Source of the DNA: Amyelois transitella
Lineage: Eukaryota > Arthropoda > Insecta > Lepidoptera > Pyralidae
Reading direction: 5' to 3'
Assembly (NCBI RefSeq): GCF_032362555.1
Contig: NC_083522.1
Coordinates: forward strand, 7,542,001 to 7,606,000
Length of the DNA stretch: 64,000 nucleotides
The first letter of the stretch is position 1. Each line of letters begins with the position of its first letter. The translations under genes and the position numbers were made by a program. Below are positions 14,401 through 22,800 of this stretch, piece after piece. The notes beneath the pieces were generated by a model. That model made no database searches. It worked only from the letters and a program-made list of their open reading frames with translations, and was not told where the DNA came from.

Positions 14401-16135
14401 CTCACTGTACTTGTCAAAAATGGATTGACAACTTTAGCTTGAATATTTATAGAAAGAATTAAATACAATAATTCAAATTGACTAACTATTTAGTCATAAC
14501 AGTTAATTACATATAAAAGAAATAGCACAAATTTAAAAATTCTGTGTCATTAGAATAAATAGTGACATGTAGTGCAAATTAAAATATAACAGTGCAATAA
14601 AAATAGCACTAAGACATTAATTGGAAATTAGAACAGTTCTTACTTCCACATAATGGCAAAAATACTTCCAATCCATGTCCTGCTTACTACACTGAAATTC
14701 CAAACATAAAGGATACTCAATTAACCATTTATTTTATATTATTAGGTCTCCCTATTTTCTTTCTTTGTATGTAGGTATGTGCTAATATCAGAAAGTTGTG
14801 GACAGATTTGGTTTCTGTTTGAAACGTTGGAAAGAGGGTTTTCTGAGGGGAGGTTTATATCTATAAATAGGTCGCTAGGTAATATAATTTTGAAACAGGA
14901 ATTTCAAAAATAGCTGTATTCTGTATTTCTTTTAAGTTTGAATACACCTACATTTCTATAAAATCTCTTGGTTAATCCAAGGGTAACATTATAAAATTGG
15001 AGTTTTGTGTATGTGTTTGATTTGTAAACTTGTGTTTAAGAAGTAACAAACTTTATGACCTGGAAACCCATTTAGATGAATATTTTAATTTAATATGATA
15101 ATGAAACTTGGGTTCTTATGTTAAAAATTAATGTCAAAAAATTGTATTCACAGAATAATATTATTGATGTAAAATGGAAGGTAAAATACTATTTAAATTT
15201 TTGTTATTTACAATTGCTATTCACATTAAACATGGGTACGTGGGACCACTCATCACTCAGTAAATAAACAATATTTCTTACAAAAACACACAGATATCAC
15301 AAAAAAAGTATGACAGAAAAATGAATAAAATAAAAAAAAGAAAAACAGGCATCACATCAACATCAAGACAACACAACAACTTGCTTGATGAATCCCATTA
15401 GAGTTGTGTGGTGCACCTAATATCTGAAAGGATACAGTAGGTATGTGTTTGTTCAATTCATAATTATATCCAGTGAATGATGCAATATGAGGAAACCACA
15501 AAAAAAATATGATAAATCCTTAATTTTGTAGGTAACCACAAAGTTTTGTTCCCTTAAAATAAGTATTGAATAGACATCAGCATAAAATACAAAAACTAAC
15601 TAAGTGTAACTGTTTGTCATAACTTGCAAAAGTATTTCATATTTAGGTTTTCAAAAATAAATATATGACCCACCTTAGTCGTCAAGCAACAATCCTATGT
15701 AATGATAGTGAATCTAAAGATACCTAAATAAATTCCATTACTTGAGTTCATAGTTAGTTACAAATGAAAATACAATTTAAAGCTACATTTGATTAGTCTT
15801 AGTGGATACCAAATCAACAGTGTAATTAATGAACTATTGAGCGGTAAAATTACCTCAAGATGCCGATAATGACATGATAAATGATTGGCAAAATAATATA
15901 TTTAGTCCAAAGGAAACATGGCAGAAAGATTCTTGGCATAACAAATAGTTTTCTGTGAACCTACAAAAGGAGAAACATTAAATGAAAAATAGAATAATTT
16001 CAAATTAAACATGAAGCTATTTTAAGCCCAGCATGATACAATGATACAGCAATTGCGCAATAGAAAAGCCGAAATAAGTAAATAATGAAAATTATACCTG
16101 GTCTCACACGTATTAATGTTTAGTTCACTACCCAT
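2499..16135 (-). CDS. ABHD4/ABHD5-family alpha/beta hydrolase (CGI-58/pummelig-like), 8 exons, about 368 aa
   Basis: Exons in coding order: 16135-16098, 13771-13695, 8535-8329, 8030-7856, 7223-7029, 6551-6474, 3940-3754, 2648-2499, all with GT/AG borders and matching phase. Visible features are a Trp-rich N-terminus (WTGGWFSW, as in ABHD4/5), the oxyanion loop [16 protein letters not shown], the nucleophile elbow GHSLGG (Ser about 150), [16 protein letters not shown] (catalytic Asp about 300), and GAGHHVYLD near 326-331 giving the catalytic His and an H-x4-D motif. In the family these proteins act on lipid droplets or N-acyl-phospholipids. ABHD4 has the Ser, while vertebrate ABHD5 has Asn, so this copy should be catalytically competent. 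Length fits (human paralogues about 340-350 aa). The 38-bp first exon is the least certain part: it was chosen because its ATG, donor and phase fit. ABHD4 versus ABHD5 is not resolved. Confidence 0.9.
2689..2903 (+). repeat. SINE-like family A copy
   Basis: Dispersed repeat about 200-260 bp long. Its hallmark segments are GTAGACAGAGCCAACAGTC, a GACAGGTTGCTAGCCCATCG-like block, TCGCCTTTTACGACATCC, and an end near CCACACGGC. This copy is nearly full length and lies in ABHD intron 7. Other copies are listed separately as family A. Confidence 0.75.
3187..3262 (-). repeat. Family A fragment
   Basis: Reverse-oriented 5' half only, running from ATTAAGCCATACAGCTGAAC to GTTGGCTCTGTCTACC. Intronic in the ABHD gene. 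Confidence 0.65.
3345..3412 (+). repeat. Family C retroelement tail fragment
   Basis: Matches the block GGAAGTCAG...AAACCTGACT...CCAAGGATC also found at 62.5 kb and, reversed, at 12.7 kb. Probably the tail of a LINE or SINE. Confidence 0.45.
4116..4345 (+). pseudogene. 3' end of a non-LTR retrotransposon ORF2 (RTE/craniofacial-development-protein-2-like type), frameshifted
   Basis: The frame at 4110-4313 reads [18 protein letters not shown] followed by VKSTRN, a signature of the reverse-transcriptase C-terminus of common lepidopteran LINEs. Then the match moves to another frame, which reads [16 protein letters not shown] and a stop, the usual family ending, so there is at least one frameshift. 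The tail runs into TG/TA repeats and then a family A copy. Related 3'-end fragments are at 7563-7625, 34600-34722 and 46280-46335. This is a dead-on-arrival fragment, not a host gene. Confidence 0.65.
4355..4850 (+). repeat. Family A copy split by a MITE
   Basis: The left part (about 4355-4394, CCCTTGCGTGGTAAACAGAGC) and the right part (about 4805-4850, ACAGTCTTGAGAAG...GGCCACGTTCAGCTG) join into the family A 5' half once the insertion at 4397-4802 is removed. Confidence 0.7.
4397..4802. mobile_element. 406-bp MITE with 32-bp perfect terminal inverted repeats and TA target duplication
   Basis: Bases 4397-4428 (starting GAGATTGTCTAAGC) are the exact reverse complement of 4771-4802. The dinucleotide TA flanks both ends (4395-4396 and 4803-4804), as expected for Tc1/mariner-superfamily insertion. 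No transposase frame inside, so it is non-autonomous. It interrupts a family A repeat. Confidence 0.85.
5480..5595 (-). mobile_element. Foldback MITE family B copy
   Basis: Read on the minus strand it runs GCCCCCGCGAAAGCATGGCG...TCGCGCGAAAATC...TATTATGACGTGACACGGGACAACGAT, matching the complete element at 8828-8975. Intronic in the ABHD gene. Confidence 0.6.
6285..6400 (+). repeat. Dispersed repeat fragment (AGGCATTATT...GGCAGATTGAGGTCAAA type)
   Basis: The pieces GAATAGGCATTATT, a CGT...CACC block and GGCAGATTGAG recur in the same order near 39570-39660. Class unknown. Confidence 0.4.
6590..6812 (+). repeat. SINE-like family A copy
   Basis: Nearly complete: CGGGGTAGACAGAGCCAAC at the start and CCACACGGC at the end. 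It lies about 40 bp upstream, in transcript sense, of ABHD exon 6 (6551-6474), in intron 5. Confidence 0.75.
7563..7625 (+). repeat. LINE 3'-end fragment
   Basis: AGTGGAAAGATGTAATC...GAGAAAGAGGCGTGATTTTATGTATGTATA matches the last 60 bp of the LINE fragment at 4116-4345. It abuts the pseudo-exon that follows. Confidence 0.55.
7627..7785 (-). pseudogene. Decayed duplicate of ABHD exon 4 (nucleophile-elbow exon)
   Basis: The minus-strand sequence aligns along its length with the true exon 8030-7856. CATTTTGCTAGGGCACAGTC matches the exon's ATCTTGCTGGGGCACAGTC, and GCCTATGCCTTGAATTCC matches GCTTATGCTTTGAAATACC. Indels break the frame, the GHSLGG glycines are lost (GHSLST), and there is no proper donor. 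It sits 71 bp downstream, in transcript sense, of the real exon, so it is a local duplicate that has decayed. Confidence 0.75.
8209..8268 (-). pseudogene. Partial decayed duplicate of ABHD exon 3
   Basis: GGCACCAGAGCGCCAGCCCT begins an exact match of about 25 bases to part of exon 3 (plus-strand 8378-8402). A weaker match (CAT...GTCTTCGG) continues beyond it. Only the central part of the exon is recognisable. It lies just downstream, in transcript sense, of the genuine exon 8535-8329. Confidence 0.7.
8828..8975. mobile_element. Foldback MITE family B, complete copy
   Basis: Imperfect inverted repeats of roughly 45-50 bp: the left arm begins CCAGCCCTTCTAGAATGGCA and the right arm, read on the other strand, begins CCAGCCCCCGTAGCATGACA. 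Both contain CGCGCGA...TTTTTATCG...AACTATC. A short centre contains TATTATGACGTGAAACGG. No coding capacity. Lies in ABHD intron 2. Confidence 0.7.
9599..10919 (+). mobile_element. Complete mariner element (about 1.32 kb)
   Basis: The left end (9600-9632) and right end (10885-10917, reversed) pair as imperfect terminal inverted repeats sharing GTCA..AAAGTA.C.GGA and further matches over about 33 bp. TA dinucleotides sit at 9597-9598 and 10920-10921, consistent with the mariner target duplication, although a one-base gap is needed to align the outermost bases. It carries an uninterrupted transposase and lies in ABHD intron 2 on the opposite strand to the host gene. Confidence 0.85.
9794..10867 (+). 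CDS. mariner transposase, DD34D, 357 aa, intact
   Basis: Cut-and-paste transposase that binds the element's inverted repeats and inserts at TA. The ATG at 9794 ([14 protein letters not shown]) gives the normal mariner length. The frame is open from 9719, but that extension would add 25 residues atypical of the family. Paired helix-turn-helix region: [16 protein letters not shown], then [10 protein letters not shown] and [17 protein letters not shown]. Catalytic acids are the D of TGDETW, the D of HHDNAPSH, and the D of [10 protein letters not shown], which lies 34 residues beyond the second, giving DD34D. No stops or frameshifts, so the copy may be recent or still functional. The subfamily was not settled. 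Confidence 0.93.
   Translation: MDKNIEQRVCLKFCIANGISCSESLKMLQKAYGESTLSKTRAYEWYKAFKSGRDVMEDLPRSGRPSTSATEVNIAKVKEIVTENPHSTLREIATELSVSHESIRTILTNNLGMKHVAARLVPKDLNFFQKLNRMRVAEDMLERVNSDPTFMKRIVTGDETWVYEFDMQTSQQASEWRLPTEPKPKKPRQSRSKVKVMLTVFFDYRGVVHSEFLPEGQTVNKEYYLSVMRRLREQIRRKRPDLWKENSWILHHDNAPSHKVIIVNEFLTKHSTNTIEQPPYSPDMAPADFFLFPKLKLPLRGTRFQSVEDIKENSRRELTSIPETAFKKCFDDWIIRLRKCIVSKGAYFEGDKINLDE
12000..12085 (-). repeat. Family A fragment
   Basis: Reverse-oriented 5' half: CTCAATTCTATCATTAAGC...GTCTACCCTGTAAGGGAT. Confidence 0.6.
12664..12870 (-). repeat. Family C retroelement tail
   Basis: On the minus strand: AAAACATCGTGAGG, then AGGTTTCCC, GGACGTCAGAAAGTAG and AAAACCTGACTT, the same order as in the plus-strand copy at 62.25-62.58 kb. 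Confidence 0.55.
13331..13402 (+). repeat. Family A fragment
   Basis: 5' part only, CATACATACCCCTGACGGGG through AAGTTCAGC. It lies 293 bp downstream, in transcript sense, of the 77-bp ABHD exon 2. Confidence 0.6.
14030..14195 (+). repeat. Family A copy, 3' truncated
   Basis: Begins GTCACGTCTATAATACTTGC and ends at GTCGCCTTTAACG. Divergent. ABHD intron 1. Confidence 0.65.
14200..16097. other. ABHD intron 1, AT-rich, nothing recognised
   Basis: No exon, repeat family or RNA gene could be identified here. Confidence 0.4.
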
Positions 16136-16819
16136 TTGGCCACAAACTTAATGTTCACTAAGCACATATCACGTATGATCAATTTACAAATGTATTTTGA
16201 TACACTTCAAGAATTTATTTTATTCTCAACCAAACAAAAAATACGTAAAACAATTTCTGCTGTCTGAAAAAAACTGATACAAAACGCAACGAGAACCGTC
16301 ACAATGACATTGAGTTGAGAATGATTGACGGAACGGAACCGGAAATACTTTAACGTTTCGTTTGCAGCTGTATTTTCACAACCGCTTGTTGTTATAAAAA
16401 AAATGCATTTTGAACTAATTATATTTATATTCGTATAAGTATGTAACAAAGGAAATAAAATACTTTTTTGCACTAAAAAACTACTACTTTTTTGTACTAT
16501 TGCACTACCTACAATTTCGTTCTATTTCGACTTTTGGCGACGCAAGCAATATGTACCTACGTAAGTAATCACCGTCACCGCTAATTGGTGTATGTAATAT
16601 AAGTATTCTTTGATTTATAATGGTGTGTGGAATTTGATCACCCAGGTGATCAAAGTGGAATAAATCGTTTTCAGGCAATTTAATTTCATCTTTGCGTTTT
16701 ATATTGCCGTTTCCATAGCGACAGTAACCACACAACATATGGTGAAATGAGATTTACCTCATAATCATAACACCTGCTACTTGCAAACCAAAACAAAGCA
16801 ATTACGATAACACCTCATA
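16136..16819. promoter_or_regulatory. Divergent promoter between the ABHD hydrolase (minus) and BBS2 (plus)
   Basis: The two initiator codons are 684 bp apart and face away from each other, so both 5' UTRs and core promoters should lie here. Sequence near 16310-16400 (CATTGTGACGGTTCTCG on the minus strand) is less AT-rich and may be near the hydrolase transcription start. An RFX X-box lies on the BBS2 side. Confidence 0.5.
16709..16722 (+). promoter_or_regulatory. RFX X-box upstream of BBS2
   Basis: GTTTCCATAGCGAC fits every position of the ciliary X-box consensus RYYNYYWWRRNRAC. It is 98-111 bp upstream of the BBS2 ATG, the distance typical for ciliary genes in nematodes and flies, where RFX/DAF-19 binds it. 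Presence is seen; binding is inferred. Confidence 0.7.
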
Positions 16820-19800
16820 ATGCAAATATCAAAAATTCAGCCAGTGTTTAAACTTGAGCTCAATCACAAAGTTACCCCTAATATAGTAACCGTTGCTAAA
16901 TATGATGGTACACATCCATGCCTTACGGCTTCAGCTGGTTATGATAAAGTACGAACACTTAATTACAATAAACATTAGCTACTAACTTTTCGATTGAAAC
17001 GAGTCCATAAAGGTAGACCAGCAGCAGAATAATCCTTTATTCTACTATCAAGACATATCTCTTAATACCATAAATCCACTTGTAAATTCAAATTCTTCTT
17101 TCAACTTTTTTTATTCACACTTTGGGCAAAGCTAATAATAAAATTAAAATTCCTAGATAATAATCCATCACCCTCACGGCGGAGTGGTCAGCGGACGCGC
17201 GCAGAGATCTCAAGCTCATGGAGAAATATCAGAATTGAACCTGAGCCAAGCAGTGATAGCCCTGGCTGCCGGGCCGCTAAGACCGGACGTTGGGCGAGAT
17301 ATGCTCCTTATTGGATCACCAACGCAGATTCTTGGTAATATCTGTTTATGTCTTAAAAATAATTTTTAAAAATCCAAGCTGAAGTTCATCATCCATTTAG
17401 AAATTTCCGTCATTCTGCCCCCATAGTATGACGACACGTGCGACGCACATTTTATCGCGCGAAAAACTATAGCTAACTATATTATATACTATAGCTGACT
17501 CGACTATCTGTTGCTTAGGGTCTGCCTATGATCCAGATTAGATAATTGTTAAATTACTTCACAAAGTAAAATTTAATCAAGATATGTTTCAGCTTACGAT
17601 GTCCACGACAATACCGACCTTTTCTTCAAAGAAGTCCAAGATGGCGTGAACGTCATAATCACTGGGACCTTTGGTAGATATCCGGAGACCCTGGCTATTG
17701 TTGGTGGCAATAGCTCAGTCCAGGGTCTGAACTGGCAGGGTGAGGAGGTCTTCTGGAATGTTGTTGGAGGCAAAGTGTGTTCAATGATCACTTTTGATTT
17801 CGATAAAGATGGTGAAAATGAGGTAATAAATCTTGTTTAATCAAGTGCAACAGACTTGCCTAGAAAGTGATTAGCGATAGGCACAACCTGCGGACTTGTT
17901 TGCAGGGGGGACGTCAGGGGTCCATGAAAATTATTTTGATCAATGTTAGCAACTGAAAGAAAGAAGAAAAATCTTTATTTGGCGCAAAAGGTAACATTAC
18001 ATTGCTCAGTATAAGTACGGCAAAAAGCCCAACTACGAAGTTGAGATTTCGCATGTTTTGGACACATACAAAAGAGGATTTTTCAACATTCCCGCGCGAA
18101 TTTTGCGCACACACAGTTCCAGGCAAACTAGTATACTTTTTCGAGTTTTCTTAACCAATTGCTTTGGTTCAAATTCTGCAAAATATTTTTAGCTCCTCAT
18201 CGGATGTGAGGACTCCTACATCAGAGTTCTGAAGAATAATCAATTTATTACTGAGCTAGCCGAAACTGGCCCAGTGATTTGTCTGTCGCCAGTAACAGAT
18301 GTGAAATTCGCATATGGGCTAGCTAATGGAACTATAGGCATATATGAAGAGGGGATAAGATTATGGAGAGTAAAGGTATATAAGTTATTATCCGTGTCGC
18401 TTAAACAAAACTCTTTACATTTGATTAACTACCTACCTATCTCACACCCCATAAGAAATTTAAAAAGATTCGACATAGAATGGTACCTTGTGGTAGGTAC
18501 ACCAAGCTGCACCTACATTAAATCAAAAGCACTAGCAGCATCAATTCCGGCACCAATAGAAAATAAAAGGACCACTCTATCTGTTTCCCATGAGTGTCGT
18601 AAAAGGCGACTAAGGACTTGGGTTATAAACTTGGGATTCTTCCTAGCCTAGCTTCCTAGCTAAAATTGTTTGGCAAATAATTTGTCAACCTATTTGGATC
18701 TCAACTTTATCATTAAGCTTAACAGCTGAATGTAGTATAGCTTTGTCTGCCTCGCAAGGGATATAGACTTGATTATATGAATAGATGAATGTTAAGATGT
18801 ACTTTTAAATGTTTACCTTTTTCCAGTCAAAACAAAACACAGTTGCCCTGCAATGGTCTGGTGAATCCCTGGCCTGTTGCTGGGCGAACGGTCGCATAGA
18901 CTGGCGTGAAGGTAACTCGGGGAGGGTGCTCCGGCGAGTACAAATGAGGAGCCCTGCGGCTGCTATGTTACTGGTCGACTACCGGTCTGAAGGAACGCCG
19001 GATCTCGTCTGTGTATCCGATAGAGGCGAAGGTGGTTTAAATAATCCTACTAATATTATAAATGCGAAAGTTTATGAGTATGTCAGGATGTCAGTATGGA
19101 TGTTTGTTACTCTTTCACGCAAAAACTACTGAACCGATTACGATGAAATTTGGTATGTAGGTAGCTAGATAGAATAACATATAGGCTACTTTTTATCCCG
19201 GAGTTCCCGCGGGATTGATAGGGTTTCCTTGCGAAGTCGCGGGTGGCCTCTAGTACCTACATAAATACTACATACACCCTTGCGGGGTAGACAGATCCAA
19301 CAATCTTGAAAAGACTGATAGGCCACAAATTGAGATTCAAATAGTGTCAGGTTGCTAGCCCATCGCCTAAAAGAAGAATACCAAGTTTATAAGCCTATCC
19401 CTTTGTCGCCTTTTACGACATCCGTGAGAAAGAGATAGAGTGGTCCTATTCTTTTTTTTATTGGTGCCGGGAACTACACGACAGCGGTTTAAATAATGAT
19501 GAGAGAATTTCTAAGCAACAGACCAACTGTGTAAGGTACCTAATAGGAATGGTATAATGAGGCTGCCTGATTTAGCGAGAAGCACGCAAACAGAACATAG
19601 ATGTAATCTCCGTGTTCTGTGTGCACGCTGATTAGATACGTTCGGTTTCATAAAGCGTTGTTTCATCTTACTTTTTTTTTCATATAGTGCTGGGCTATCC
19701 TCCTTACCAAGAGAACACAGGCTTCGTCTCATCCAAGATTCTGCCGTCAGAAGAGGACCGTCAAGCGATCACGGAGCTCTTCAATAGGAAGCAGGCTCTG

Positions 19801-22800
19801 ATGGTGGAGCTCCAGCATTACGAGGCTAATTCTGCGAGTGGTTCAGCCAGCCTCGAGGTGACGGACAGGCCAACAACCGCCATGCCGACTAATACCAGGC
19901 TTCAAGTTGCTGTTTCAGCTTCACCGGATGAGGTACTTACCTAAGTATTCACCAGAAGATTGACTGCATTAACTGCATGTCAACATCGTGTAGGTATCGA
20001 TGTTCGCAAAACCACCTCAATTTTTAGGTGCCTGAATGTCTGACGAAAATATATATCAATTTGAGTACCCATTTAAAGAGTAAAAAATTTTTCTTAAACC
20101 AAAATTTTCACCAGGGATGCTTAGAACTGGCGATAGCGACCAACAACGAGACAGTGGTGCGTGCCGCTCTGATCCTAGCCGAGGGCATCTTCGAGACTGG
20201 AGAGACGTTAGCGCGGCACCCGGCGCCCGCGCAGCTGAAGTCGCTGCTACATGTGCAGATCAAGCCGCCGAGGGATGTACCCGTTGATGTGCATATTAAG
20301 GTATCCGCGACATTAGTACGTGCAAAATTAAGGTATTTTTCCAGTTCCCTGTGAATTTTTAAGAAACTTGCGAATTGACGAATTTCTACGACTAATGTCG
20401 GCTTTATTTATTTTCTAGGCTCTGATTGGTTATCCGGACAGTGAACAGTTTCACATTTTCGAGCTCACCAAGCAGCTACCAAGGTTTTCTATGTACACAG
20501 TAGCTCCAGAGACTTTAGCCAGTACTAAATATGGCAGTCATGTTGCATTCCGGATCACTGAGAGGATACAGAGGATTTGCATTTGGATCAATCAAAACTT
20601 CATACTCGATGAGGAAGTGGAGATGGCAACTGAAGATGCAAAGGAGCTACATGTGAATTTTATATGTTTGAGGGATCGGTCAAGGTTGGAGTTGGATTTC
20701 AAGGCTGATGGCCAAGTCAGGATTAGTACCACAGACATACGGTTGGCTGGGGACTTGATACAAAGTCTGGCTGTTTACTTGAATTTAGCAGATTTACAGG
20801 TAACTTAATATTATTTATAAATATATTAATATAACAGGATATTATTTATAAATCCTTTGTTTCCCTCACTAGATATGAGGCAAAAGCAGCAGATGATAAA
20901 GCTTGTAAACTTATTTAAGTTTCGTGAATTGTTAAATACCACCAACTATGTTTGTGCTAAATTACCAAACAAGTTACAAGTCATTTAAGAAAAACCAAAG
21001 TTGTACTTAAATAATTTATTTTACTCTTCTTACACAAACTAAACTTACATCCAAAACAGATTAATCACTGACCATAAAGTTCTACGAAACCAACACATTT
21101 CACAGGATTAAAGAAGAACATGTTGTTGTGAGGTGGTTCTCTCTGGCTTACTGCTTTCACTACTTCTTGCCCAATGACGCCTCCAACCACTGCCGCTGCT
21201 CCCGAAACTGTGCCAAACACATCGGTTAACAAAGCATCACTGACAAAACCAACGGGCAGTGATAATTCTTTAACTAACTCATCACGCATCTTTAACAATA
21301 TTTCAGTATCAGCTTTCCTCTTAGCAGGGTCAGGATTACGGTTGTAGTCATCTCGAAAACGAAGTAGTATTTTCATGACAAAGTATGAGGGGTCTCCGCG
21401 ACGCAATCTCGAACGTAACTCTGGCTTTGACCAGTCAGCCGACAAAGCATTCTGTAGGGGGACATAAATGGCTCTACGCTTTACTGTTATAGTGACAGTT
21501 TCCCTGGCACTCTTCTCGTTATCATCTGGTCCCCGTTTCGCGGCTTTGTGTTGTATTATCTCTTCCGAATACTCGTGATCAACAAGATCCGCAAACATAT
21601 ACCCAAACATGCCCCACACGTCACCACACAGGAATTTCTTGTTGCTGTCTCGGCAAACATTGTTGATGCGCTCTAATTGCTCTTGTTTCAATCCAGTAGC
21701 ACACACTATGTCGAAGGTTGTAAAATACTCGTCTGGCAAATCATCGACGGCTTTGGTTTCCGCAGTAACTTCCACCATCGGGTTCAACGCCCTTGCTCTT
21801 TGTAAAGATGCTTCAGCTCTGTTTTCGCCAACTTTATCAGGAGGTGTGAGGAACTGGGAATACAAATCGATCTCTTTCAGTTTTTCATTATCGAGTAAAC
21901 ATACACTCTTTACTCCAGACAAAATAATATTCTTCGCGGTTTCAGCGCCAAGACCAGTCAGACCGATAATCAACACTTTTGAAGCACGTAACCGCTTTTG
22001 AGACTCTAAACCCCACAAGCGAATTTGACGATCATATTGTTCCGCCTCAGCTTCAGAGAGCTCGATATCGTTATTTTCCACCATTATTTATTATAGATTT
22101 TTAAAAACAACTTCTTGAAAAAATGTACGCACGCCGGCAATCAGTCACTCTATCAATCTATGACGCGACGCCATTTTGAATATAGTGAAGTTGAGTTGTA
22201 TCCATAGAGTTGAATCAATCGATTACGATAATTACCGATTTTAGATTGGTCGTGTATAGGTGAAAATAATTATAAAAATTTTTTTTTCATTTCACCGGTG
22301 TTTCTTTCAATATTAATTGGCTGTTTCCAGATTCTCTTTTTATAAGAAATTGTTCATCAAACCAAGAATTGGTTTTTCTTTAGTTGGCAACATTTACATA
22401 GGTGGGTGGGACATAGGGCGGGATTTATAAATCTTACGGCGGATGTTCAAACTTTTGTAGTTGGTACCTAAATAGTAGCTAGTAGTGAAAAGACTGATAT
22501 TATTATCATGAAATGCTACCATAAGCTATTAAAACATTTAATGTAGTTCTTTTTATTGTTTTTGTATCTACAGTCAGTCGCCCACTTTCCGGAGGCTGAA
22601 AAGAAACTTCGAGAGGAAATGGATATCGCCTCGGAGATAGGAGATATGAGGTCACGTCTAGCTGCAGAAACCGCGGAACGAGCGCAGTTGATAACAGCTC
22701 TGTTGCCGGCCGCACAAGATGCAGCTGCATATGATTTGTATGTACTTTATCATACAATATTAGAAGTTTATAACAATAAATGTTGGCCCTACTTAGTCTG

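Noticed and set aside
16207-16738. Minus-strand frames of 77 and 88 codons in the divergent promoter
   Set aside because: No similarity to ABHD N-termini. The 38-bp exon at 16135-16098 fits phase and sequence better.
21609-22001. 130-codon plus-strand frame
   Set aside because: Shadow of SAE1 on the other strand; the SAE1 frame has all family motifs.
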